A stretch of DNA of 64,000 bases from Paraescarpia echinospica (taxonomy: Eukaryota; Annelida; Polychaeta; Sabellida; Siboglinidae). A program made the position numbers and the translations under genes. Numbering within the stretch: position 1 is the first letter of the stretch; each line of letters begins with the position of its first letter. The notes beneath the pieces were generated by a model. The model was not told the DNA's origin and did no database searches. It saw only the letters and a list, made by a program, of their open reading frames with translations. Shown piece by piece: positions 23,120 to 35,879 of the stretch. The stretch spans positions 29,070,950 to 29,134,949 of the forward strand of contig CM034539.1 in assembly GCA_020002185.1 (NCBI GenBank), read 5' to 3'.

Positions 23120-24960
23120 GGGTCACGCCCGCACATGGATTTTTCTCGAGCACTTTTACATGAGTCATGTTGGTCCAGTGAATACTAAATGTACTACTGC
23201 ATTAGATCTCACACGAGATAGCAATAAATATGCTCGCGTATTTTCACCGAGGCTATTTTGCCGAACGCACCAATATCTCAAAATCCGTCACCAGATTGGG
23301 GCGAAATTGAGGGGTATCAGGTTTTGGTGGATTTATCTGAGAAAACTAGGTAAGATAATTTCACGGATTTTCCACAACATTTGTATCAACGGAGATTAAA
23401 TACGAAGTGAAATTTTCAAGAAGCTTGTTAGACAAACCTTGCAGGAAATGAAGTAAACGGTATAATGGCCGCCTATGTGCTCTTGCCCCATGTAACAATT
23501 GATTGAACTCATTCAACTCAGTTATTAATTAAAATATTGATTGTGCCTTAGGTTGAGCCAACATATAAAATATAATTACTATGATGCATAAGGAAACATT
23601 CTTCAAAATAACCTTGATCGTTTTGTCCTGATATTTATTTTTAAAATATAGGTTTATCAATAGGCCCACTATCTACCTCCGGCTGTGTCGAAGCCAAGTA
23701 ACACAAACATAGAATGCAGAAGCAGATAGATACACAAACAACAAACAATTGCTTTAATACACCAACCAAACACAAGTTTCACTTTCGTACATGTTGTTAT
23801 GTATGCATTGCATACGCTGTACTTATTTTATCATAATATTATACTGATTACATTGTAATGGAATGTTAGACTGCTATTCAAGCGTGTGTTTGTGTGTGTG
23901 TGTGCGTGCGCGCGCGCGCTCGAGTTGCATTATTGTGCACAAACAAAAAGATTCACGTAACAATGTGGCCTACCAATATGGTAGGCCACTTCATCGGCAG
24001 AAAACACAAACATTTGAACCTTTGCAATGACTCAAATTAACTGAACATTTTGTACGTCGCATCTGCTGTAACCAATAACAATTTCCTCAATCTCAACTAA
24101 TTTTCATCGCCAAATCGATGAGAGTTATCAATTAATTACACCATTGCGTCAGTGTAATTACCAAAACCCCTCCACACCACACGAAGTGTTATACACCTTA
24201 TACATACATACTACCTTTATATCTAAACTGTGTTTTAAAAAACCAGTCACCTTTATAATCACCGGGGACCTCCGCTCAATAAACAATTACTTATCTGTAA
24301 TGATTTCCACGGAAACAGTTATTATTATATCATAATAACAAATTGAGCGCATATGGCTGGCATATTTCTGTACGGATTCGTTACGGCTGCGTAAATTTGT
24401 ATTGCACTCAAATTACTTATCTAAAGGATTCTCTTTTCCTCAATACCCTTAATCATTTCATAATATTTCGCAGGGGGTACACGATTTATTCTAGTATTAA
24501 ACATGTTGTGCCCAATAAGAATGCTGAAGCACATTGAGGGAGAACGGGAGGCAACAGGTAGTTGTCCAGATTATGCGATTGTGGAAACAGCCGCCGATTG
24601 ATTGCATCATAACAGAAACTCGGCAACGTGTGCGCAAAGTTTATAATACATGTATACCGTACAGTGTGTGCACTCAGGGGGAATTAAACGTATGATCAAT
24701 ATATATAAAACATATATCCACGACCACATTATTGCCAGCCAAAAAATCCATTCTACCACGCTTTAGAGAGAAACAATAATAGAAATACAAAATATTAGTA
24801 CCAAGTGAGTTCGAAAAAAGCTAGCTATCGACCACAAATTCGACTTTAAATAACTCATATTCTGTTAAAACAAACTTAGTCAGATTTGTAAATGATCATG
24901 CTTCATTAACGTTCTGGTTGACATAATTGAATACAGTGTCACATGCACCCGTAGTCTGCC
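23120..24960. other. 3' flank of the SLC13 gene, no other gene seen
   Basis: The last exon's 3' UTR should occupy the right end. Holds a short GT/GC purine-pyrimidine run at 23,886-23,920 and AT-rich sequence. No further exon is recognised on either strand. Confidence 0.4.
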
Positions 24961-24965
24961 GCTGT

Positions 24966-25103
24966 TCACATGTTGCCCATCGTTCCATTCCCCGTAGCGT
25001 TCCACGGCGGAGTAGCAAGGTCAAACAGAGTCATTCCCCAGGTCTCCGTCGCCAGAACGACCGTCGCCACACAAATGACGTTCAAGATGGCGCCCGCCTT
25101 GAT
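24966..25103 (-). CDS. SLC13: SLC13 exon 14 (terminal, residues 581-625 and stop)
   Basis: Begins after CTTCCAG in phase 0 and encodes [20 protein letters not shown] followed by [20 protein letters not shown] and a stop. This aligns with the final family helix (RAGFLLNIIGV...INSWGIPLFxL). Two sequons, NAT and NGT, lie in the short tail, which is extracellular in this family. It is 5 kb from exon 13. An AATAAA on the minus strand near 24,487 could end the transcript, but in AT-rich sequence that is weak. Confidence 0.9.
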   Translation of the reverse strand: MKAGAILNVICVATVVLATETWGMTLFDLATPPWNATGNGTMGNM

Positions 25104-28100
25104 CTGGAAGAAAGCATGACGCGTATTACGTTTAGCAATTTCCCAATATGCCTTGCGCTCCCCCGCCGGCCAACTTCCGCATGCTTGACCCGCGCCGTCA
25201 TGAACGCAAATGGGGACGGAGCAGTAATCTAATTTCCGGGGTCAAGGTATATTAATAGAGTGGCAATTCTGGTGCTTTTTAGAGGTTCGCTCCTTTCTGG
25301 GATTTGTGTTCCTTAAACACATTTGGAGAGGGTATTTGACATACTTAAGGATATCAATTCATGGTGTTTAGTGTAGAAAGTTAGTTTTCTTGTGGCTGTT
25401 TGGCAGCAATATATGAGTAGTCTACAGGTGGGTCCGTACACCTCCGTCTATGTTACTTATATAGATCTCAGGCGTATGTAATCACAATCAAGATTTTTGG
25501 ATGACATTTGAAGATACGCATCTGGTGTGTTGTCATGAAAACGATGACAGAACGTGTCTAACTTCCGCACTTCGCGTAGGGGATCAGCCAGGGCTACTTT
25601 TGCATGGCAAACAACCCTGGCTTGCGAGGATGGTTTAGTGTAGAACGTTAGTTTTCTTGCTGCTGTTTGGCAACATATAAAAGTAGTAAACAGGTGGGTC
25701 CGTAAACCTCCGTCAATGTTACTTATATAGATCTCAAGCGCATGTAATCACAATCAAGATGTTTTGGATGACATCTGAAGATAGAAAACTGTAGCCCAGG
25801 TACTGAGACATATCTGACGTTTCATCGTGCATAAATGCCCTTTGAAAATATGTTTAGATAATATAGTACAATTCGTAGCTGCGCCGCTGTCGTTGATATT
25901 TATTACGATTATGTGGTATAAAGGACGTGAAGTCCCGGCAGAGGTGATACACATCTTTCTCAGCAGAATGGGTTAATTTTACTGCTACAATGTAATTATA
26001 CCGCCAGTGGCATGAACTATGTCCACCGCATGTTCTACGTGTACACACATACACACACATGCAATACAAGTTATAATGTCGCTTCAGAAAATAGCATACA
26101 TATACGCTTACACATTGCTCATAATACAAGTCATACAAAATTTTACATATATGCATACTTATGGTTGATCTTACAGTATGACTCATCAAGATTTATTTAT
26201 TGGTGACTAATATTGTGGCCCTGGTATCACACTATGAAGTCTTCAGACGTCTCAACATGTAGGGCCTATGGTTATAAAATGCATTTAGTAAATATTTCCG
26301 CGGATAGTATACTACATTATGTGCTAAACTTTGGCAAAATAATGATGTTTTTCGAGGATATGTATTAAGGTTATTCGTAGTTCGTCCAAATTTACATAGT
26401 TTAGCCTAAGTTACGTCGTATAGTGATACACTTGGCTCAAATGTGTCACTAAAACACTGTAAGTGTTACCGGCTCTAGTTAAACCTATTATGTTCACTTT
26501 TGATATATTTTATTTTATGTTTGGAACGTTTTTTAAACTGTTTGCGGCCAGATGCTACATCAAAAAAATTTATTACTTTGGTACTACCGGACTGCCTTCC
26601 CAGTCTGACACTACTCTCATTGTGGTAATAATTACAACTGGGTGGGTGGCTCTCACATCAGCGGCATATTTATAAGCCTTAGTGAGAGTCTCCCGACAGA
26701 AATGTCTTCTTTTTGACATTGTCGTTACATGCTTTTTATTTGCTTATTATAAATAAAGATGTTCCACTCCCAGACAGAACGTGACGAACTGTTACGAAAT
26801 AATATAATGACAGATCCAATTTTCAGATAATTCAAAAGTAACTCTGCGTGTGACATTAATAAACATAAATGTTACCACCATAGGATAAATACACAGTAAC
26901 CCGTACCCATTGTTAAACAGGAGTTGCCTTCTTTCGAACAAACGGGTTTACGGTTAACCATTATAGGTAACAAAACGTTTTTTAATGTGTTGGTTTCCCC
27001 TCTATGGTATATAATTTTGTTATGTCTGTTTCAAATATGTTTTTGTCGTCCATAAGAATGAGTATGCCCGTGGACAAACCAGTGTAAGAAAAATGGATCA
27101 CAAAGAATGCTTTATATTGGCGTAAATAAACAACGACTGTTTAGTTCACAACGCCGTAGCCACCTCCAATCGAGCTGGTTTTACTCAATGTTTGTCACTA
27201 CTATTTATAACCTCTAATCGACATTTTCAACAAACAAAGACCTGTTTCAGTTTTATCGGTACAATTAATATTTGCTAGTCAACAGGTATGCTACATACCG
27301 TAATGACCGTATGCATTGGGACACTTAAAAATAATTAACTTTTCAGCCGTCCCAAAACATACGGTGCACAAAATTAAAACTCAGATTAACTGTCCCAATA
27401 CTTAGGGACACAAACAAGTCCTGACGTCATGTTGTCCTTGTCTGTTACCCTGTTACTAACTATTTTGACTGTCTCACTGGCCCTATATCCCGTGTGTCCG
27501 AATACATAGGGACAAAGATAATTATATTTATTAGGGTGTCCCAAAACATACGGTAAAGAAAAATGATTATTTTCTAGATTTTTAGGGTGTCTCAAAACAT
27601 AAGGTGTCCCAAAACATACGGTGTCCCAATATATGTGGTTATTACGGTAAATGCTTCGACCGTAGTGAAACTTAATAGACATCAACGCACGGATTTCCCG
27701 ATATTTCCAAGGAAGGAGTGGTCTCGTACGTTCGCAAAGTTCAAAAAGTGTAGCCTAGTGTTCCGAACTCGTTCAAACCACCACCCGCCCCAACCAATAC
27801 GTCATGCGTGGCTGCCAAGACTATAACCATCCGTACTCGTCCAGTACTGATAGCCACAATAGCGCAATGTGCATTAATGTGTATTCCACTCGAGAGGTGG
27901 CGCCACTGTTGTGATTTATTTCCCCGCGATACGTAATGACGACGAAACCACCACTCATTTATACGTAATGCTATACGCTTTTGGGAATTTGTGAACTTAA
28001 ATACAAGCAACCCTAACAGGGCAGACAGGTCAACATACGTCACCGCGCCACTGTGGAAATCACCGACTGTTATAGTTGCCATGTTGAAAACAGTGTTTTG

Positions 28101-31100
28101 AGCATAGCGATTTCCCCACATTCATGACGCCAAATTCAGCGAACTTCTTGCTAATAATTACCACCTTGGCTGATTCCGGGTAAAGGAACTCATAATCAAT
28201 CACGAAAGTAATTAAAATACAGATATTTAAAACGTCATAACATAAAACATCAGCTGGATATGGAATGGAAATTAACGCAGAAACAAACACAAGCTAATGA
28301 CAAAGAGCAACAATGTAATCAGAGAACACATAACTGCCAATGAACAAGAACTGGAAAGAATGAAACAGTTTAAATACCTCGGAGCCATCATCGGTGACGA
28401 CGGTTCCAGGGGGGAGTAGTTTGCCCATAGCGAAAACAGTATATTATATAAGAACAAATTACCAGTAAACAGAACGTTATTGCCCTATATCAAATACTAT
28501 ATCAAACACAATTAATATATGTGCCCAAACCTAGCACACTGCCGATTAAATCGCTCTCCCCTAGGCTGTATATCCGGTTGTCGTGACGTCCTGTGTAGAT
28601 TAATAAATACTAATTCAATGACAGGGACACAACCCTAGGACGAACTTCTCAACAAACGACGACATCTGTTAGCCTCATTGGCTGTTCATCGATGCTGAAC
28701 ACTGAGACGACTCGCGAGAGACATTGCAGCATTCCCTACACTGACCACGTCAGCATTGAGGAAATCCGCAAAAGCATTGCTCAGCACGTGGGGGACTAAG
28801 AAGATCTTCGGACCACAATGAAGAAGAGGAAGCTGAGATAGCATAGTCACGTTACAAGATCAAGCGGGCTCTCAAAAATAATTCTTCAAGGAACAATGCC
28901 GGGAAAAGAAGGCAGGGAAGACACAGGAAGAGATGGACAGACACCATTGAGGAATGGACCGGACAGACACTAGCACACAACCGCAAAGACTGGAGTCGAC
29001 TCGTGCAACGTTCACTGGTGCAGCGCAGCGCCTTTACTACTCAGAGGGAACAGCGAGCAGTAAGTTAAACAAATGTCGCCTGAGGATATCGATTTCACAG
29101 GCGTACTACACGACTCAACCCGTGTATTCGGCGACAGAAAGACACCATGGCAATAGCAATATTATGGATGGGTTGTTGGTATGAATTAGTTGGTGTAGGC
29201 ATCTGCCAACCATTCTGTCACTCGTGCGTGGCCAGAAGACACCTGAACGAGGAGATGTATGGCAATCTGGAGGCACTGACGAGGACAGCATCATTTGTTA
29301 GGCGTTCCCGTCTAGAGTGATCGACGAAGATGAAGAAGACTCATGCGTGACACGTTTCAGTTGCTCTGCTGTCTGGGAAAGAGGTGATCGTCTAATTTTT
29401 AGGATAGTTAATTAGTTAAAGAAATATGGGCGGTTCTGTGTAGTAGCGCTCTCAGCACGACAGCTGATCACGATCGGCTGGTTTCTCAACCGGTTTTGCT
29501 CATTGCGAATCTGGTTCTTTGATGTGAAAATATGTGGTATGTGAATAGTTTATATCGGCTGTCAGTTTAATAAAATGCTTCCTTTTGTCGACTTCAGTCG
29601 TTAGAGTAAGAATCGTTGACACACCGACAAGGGAAGGATGCAACATTCTACCATGCATTCATGCGTGTGAAGGTAGGTTTGCTTGTCACAAAGTTAATTT
29701 GAAATGAGACAAGAAGAAATACTGACTTGAGGAGGAACATTGACACACTTAAAGTACACACTCCTATGGCACTGGTGTGTACGGCTAAATGAACTAGGAC
29801 CTGGGTGAATTGGGGAAACAAAGTTAGTAGAAGTAACTAGCCCACGTGTCTAAAGGTTAAGCAAGGTTAGGTTTTCTCTGTGTGTGTGTGTGTGTGTGTG
29901 CGCGCGTGCGCGCGCGCGCTGGCGATTTTGTACACGAATATGCGTGCATCTTTGTTCGAAAACACACACGCGCACTCGCAATGCACACACGCTTACACAC
30001 ACACGCACACACACGCGCCCACGCACACACACACGCACATGCAAACATAAACCAAACGTCCCGCGGTTGTAATGTCACCAGTCTGCCATGCTGACGTCAC
30101 GAAGTCCAACTCACCATGTCCGTGGTTTTGATGCGGCCGTAGCAGAAGACGATGGCGTTGGGCGGGGCGGCTGCGGGCAACATGAAGGCGAAGGACGTCG
30201 CGAAGCAGACGGGAAACATCAGGTAGAGCGGGTTCAGATGCAGCTGGAGCGCCTGCAAACAATGGATATCACCCGCTTTAACCATGATCAACTGTCTCAC
30301 AACAACAATGCTGAACTTTGGCAAACGTGCTTTCTCTGTAGCCGCACCCAACATCTGGAATAAACTCCCCATCAATTTAAAATCATCTGAAACTATAATA
30401 CCTTTCCGTAAAAAACTCAAGATTTATTTGTTTGAAATCGCATTCTCACCCTAAACCTTCGGCGGTGTCTTCTTCTACTTATGACTCTTGCGCGGCCCTG
30501 TCTATGATTTACCTTATGATTTTTATATGTAGCGTCTCTTGAGCTCAAATTCCTGAGGATATAGACGCTATAGAAGTGTATTATTATTATTACTTGTCAA
30601 ATAGTCAGTAACCAATGGTGTAACTAGGGTATCATGGGGGGGGGGCAAAATGGTCAAACCCATTAGATTTTCATGCGGCTTGTAAGTGTTAAGTTGGACA
30701 AGTGTGTCCTAACGTACGGCTCACTAATTCGTGTAAGTTGTCAACTTGCTATATAAATACTACTTGTCTTAGCTTTGTACAATCGAGAAGTGGGTCGCCG
30801 AAATACAACGTGCCGAAGAACAGTAGAAATAGACACACAACAATTGGGATGGATTGCCGGGATTGAAGTCAAACTATTCGTATTCGATGCAAACAAAACA
30901 TAAATTTTGAAATCGAGACTATCTACATGCCTCGAAATTGACACGGTACCCCACGTATAGGGTGACTTTAATTACGTTGACGTGAATTGTAAGTCAAACT
31001 ATTCGTTTTAGTAATCGATGCAAACACAACATAAATTTTGAAAGCGAGGCTAACTACATGTCTCGACATTGACACGGCACGCCATGTGTAGACTGACTTT

Positions 31101-33617
31101 AATTACGGTGACGTGAACTGTAAGTACTAAATTTCTACGAAACATATAAAATGGTAATAGCTAAATAGTTTATCTGTGAAGTTGGCCACGTTACCGGGTC
31201 TGTAGATATCGGTGCAGATTAGTTCGTCTTGAAATTGGAATTGGAAGTAACACAGAAGAAACTATACTACCTGCGCTGGCGTCGACGTTTGGACACAAAA
31301 ACAGGTAGGGATAGAATTACATATATCACATATATGGGCGCTAATAAGATGTTTTTAAAATTAAATTATCACGCTTATCACCAAGCTGGAAATGAACGCA
31401 TACGCAGCCGTAGAACAACACTTCCGGTTACTCGCAACACAGGTACTCACGAGAGGGACGACAATGGGCATGAGCAGACTGCACGTGGCGGGGTTACTCG
31501 TCACTTCCGTAAGCAGCGCAACCAGGAGAAGGATAACGAAAAGCATGAACCAACGTGGTAAAACGTCAAAGACGCCCAGATTGGTTCCAATCCACTTGGA
31601 CAGGCCAGACATCTGCAATGGAACGCGTCGTGAGCGTCAGTTGGGAACTACGGTAATATGCTAGTTGTTGATTTTTACTGCAGGAACGAAAAGATGCATT
31701 AGTGAGCGAGTGCGTGCGTGCGTGTCTGAGTGCGTGCGTGCGTGGGAGTGTAAGCTACAAATGTATTTCTTCTCTCACAGCTTTAATAATCTTTAATGTT
31801 TTTAGTGCAGTTGCGATTCGAAACATTGAAACGAGTTTCATTTGCTGCACCAAGAAATTCTTAGCAAAACATTTTATTTGACAATACAACAAATGAACCA
31901 ACGTTCATAGCCACGTTTGTATGTTAATAAACCGCAGGTGACAACACTCATCTATGAGGATGACTGCAGTTACTTGGTACAACTGAATCGGGAATCGACT
32001 CACACGTAATAACTGAAAGTTTTCTTTAAATTACATGGCGATAGTTACAACGCACCATGCAAGCTTTCGCCAGTGTGAATCCGCCTCCCATCAGCATGAC
32101 GACTGACCAGGGGAAGCGACGCTGCATCGTCTCCCAATCCATCAGAGTCGGCACGGTGCCTGCATCAATAATAGGGATACATATAATGCTTCACCAGTGA
32201 CGGATTAACGGTTTTACAGGAAGTACACTAGAGAATTTCTACAAGAAATAAAAGACCAAAACGAAAAGCCTGCCTTTCGTTTCCCTTTAAATTCAATAAG
32301 ATAAAATACGATATATTCATATCGGGGTTTGTAACATCCTGTTATTTTAGACATACAGGTTTAAGGCAAAATTCATGAACGTATAATGTGTGTAGCAGAT
32401 TGTTTCATTGTTATGGGATTGTAAATAACTTGTCCACAATTCCTCAGACCAACCTCCCTTTCCATTTGATCCTGTGAAGTTCGCCGGAATGACGAAGAAG
32501 AAAAGCCCGATCAGGACGGCTGGAGTAGCATCGACCATGTATCTGTGTAAAACACACACTCATGTTTACCAGCTATCTGCGTCTTTAGCAGTAATGTACA
32601 ACTGTATTCGTTGGTTAACTAATAAGAGCAATTTACGAGCTTTGCAGTATTAAAATGACCCAGGTCTGTCCAGTTTTATATTTCAAACAAAACGCTGTTA
32701 ACCACCATGTTTTAGTTGTTTCCAATTGTATTTTACTGTCTAACTGGTTTTTCAATAAGTTCCTTATAGTAAACTCTGTCTATGAATGTCGAAAACGTAG
32801 CTCGCTTTATAACATGCCATCGTCAAATAGTGTACTTTCATAAATGTTAACGTGATAGCTAGTTTTATAATGATAACAGTTGTACGATTAATACATGAGA
32901 ATCCTTGTACCGTCCTTTCAATCCATGTATGTTTGATAACCGCTACGAAAAAACTACCTCTATCTCTAAACCGTCAAACTAATCATCTTAATGTATTATG
33001 ATGTTTGCCCGGGTCTACGTTTAGGAAAAACGAGTCATACATAGTTATTTCCAGAGTAAAGGAAAATGGTTATAAACACAAATGAGAAAAACGAAACATA
33101 AAACAGATAAATGATGTAACAAGTCAATGCGCCTTGGCCTCAGTACGTTCAGCTTCACGTGGACAATACGTCTACGATGCAATTCTGCCATTCTCATAGT
33201 GGCACTATGATGTAAAGGTCTGCCGAAATATACCTCGCTTCGTTTTGTGAGCCGCAATTGCGACGAACATATGTTTCTTTCAAAGCACTTTTCTTCTGAC
33301 CATAAATACCAATATATAGACATTATATATGAGACAGCGAGTTGGTGCAATTCAACCAAACGTAACACAAGGTTCATGCTGCTACTGTTGTTGAACCTAC
33401 GATTTGGGGAACAAGTGTGCCCAGCCAGTCATGAATCCTGGTTCTCGGAACACCCACAACGTCACCAGAGAGAGGAGCAAGACCGTCACGAGGATCTGGT
33501 CGACGCTAGCAACACGGAACACATAGGACGTGTGACGGGATATTGGAATAGCACGTTACATTATATACGTTATTGTTACGATAGTACGTCATTTCGGGGA
33601 AACCCTTATGCAATTTA

Positions 33618-33715
<98 letters not shown>

Positions 33716-33755
33716 CTGTGTGTGTATCTGTGTGTGTTTGAGTGTGTGTGAATAT

Positions 33756-33828
<73 letters not shown>

Positions 33829-33834
33829 TGTGTA

Positions 33835-33877
<43 letters not shown>

Positions 33878-35839
33878 ATATATGTTATAATTGTGTATAT
33901 ACGTGTGTGTATATGTATATATATATATTATATATATATATATATATATAAGAAATTAACAGTAAGTTGTTTACAGTTAAATACCTGCGATTGTCAAACA
34001 AGAAAACAATATTTTAGTAAAATACGCCACTGCTTGGAATATCCATGGGTATGCAGGTGGCAAGAGTCGAGACGAAACGCATTACATATGTACGTTTCCT
34101 TCTCTCGGAGTAAACTATAGAGTCCATCCAATGCAAGCACTCACGCGTGCACGCGTGCGCGCACACAAGGGTATCGTAGAAACCCTCACCTAATTGGTCC
34201 CAATTTCTTGTGTTCACGACGAAGATACGTCTCGACCGCCTTATCATCATCTCTGTTCCTCTCCTCCGTAGAGAAGCAGCCGAAAGTGCTCCTGGAAATA
34301 TAAATAATTAAGCTGGTTTTAATAATAATAATAATAAAACACTAAGATAACATCTTTTGCAACTAAATCCTCGGATATCAATGATATAAATATAGCACAG
34401 TATATGTTGTGTTTTTCTGTCAAAAACTTAAACTATCTGAATGTATTATACGTCAGGAAGTCCACCGTGACTGAACCTCTACTAAAATGGATACGTTTAG
34501 TGTTGTGTCCCGTGATGTTTTATTCAAAGTTCAGCAGATATATAAGCACGCACGCACGTACACATCCACAAGTATATTCACACACACGCGCAATTACACA
34601 CACGCACACATGCCACGCACACACGCACACGCACAGACTCTGACGTCTAGTCAAAACTACTGTTCAAATATGACGATATAAAAGCACTTACAAACTTACA
34701 GTTCCTCACTGCCGAGCTGATATTTCCCATACCTATGTACAATTAATCGCTGTGAATAAAGCATCTCGTGGCGCTACACACGGTGGCGTATTTGATGTTC
34801 ATGGCAGCGCCGGATTTAGGAATGGACAAAGATTTGCCGGGTATCGTATCAAGATAATTTCCACTCCTTCCTGCCGTCTACGGTAGGGAATTCACAGCAA
34901 CATACGACTTTTGCCAATTTAGAACAACAATTTGCATCATACTGATGCACTCAAGTTACGTCTAACAACATTTCGACTCCAAAGAAATTACAACAAAAGA
35001 ATGTTGTGGAGACACCCATAAAATATATATTTATGGGGCCCTTGGGCATCTGCTCTGTCTGCCCTGCCTTAAATACGGCATTATATCGTGAGTCGTAGAC
35101 ACTTACTTGATGCCGAGGTAGAAGGTGTTCATCCAGAGCCAGAGAAAGACGAGATTGATGATAGCAATGGGAACTCCAAACGCTGCCCACGACGTGAAGT
35201 TGACGGGAGAGTTCTCATTGAGGTGTGCAAACCATTGCCTACAAATAAATGCAAATAGCATCGATGTCGCCCAGGTGCCTGTGTGTATGTCAACGTGTGT
35301 TTCCCAATAAGGTGCTATTCTAGCCACACATGTATAACAACGGCAACATAAACACCTGCTCAGGGGTTAATGCTGTACGTGCGCTTCTCGCCAAGGTGTT
35401 TTGCTTACCAAACGTGAATAACAACGGCTATATAAACCCTTACACAAGGCTTCAGTTAGAATCACCCTAGAGGGACGTCGCTAGAGTGTATGGTATTGTG
35501 TAGTGTAGGATGAACACTACACAAGTTTACATTAAAGCATGGTCCTTTCGTTGACTGAATTGTGACTCAATTTTTTTGCAGCCACTTCGACATCTTTCTG
35601 ATGATTATTACTACCAATTGTATTTTGCACTAGCATTTGAAAAACGCCCAATTATGTACGAAACATAACAGTAAATAAAAAAATAAAAAATGCTATTATT
35701 GTATTATGTAATAACAACTCAACATAATTGAGAGAGAGAGGGAGAGAGAGGGAGGGAGGGAGGGAGAGAGAGAGGGAGGGAGAGAGAGAGATGGGGAGAG
35801 AGAGCGAGGGAGAGAGGGGGAGATAGAGAGAGGGGGAAT

Positions 35840-35879
<40 letters not shown>

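Noticed and set aside
27741..28121. 126-codon minus-strand frame in SLC13 intron 13
   Set aside because: No transporter-like residues, no splice sites that keep phase between exons 13 and 14, and no family resemblance.
33618..33951. Long cysteine-valine reading frames across 33,618-33,951
   Set aside because: They are translations of a TG/TA microsatellite, not genes.
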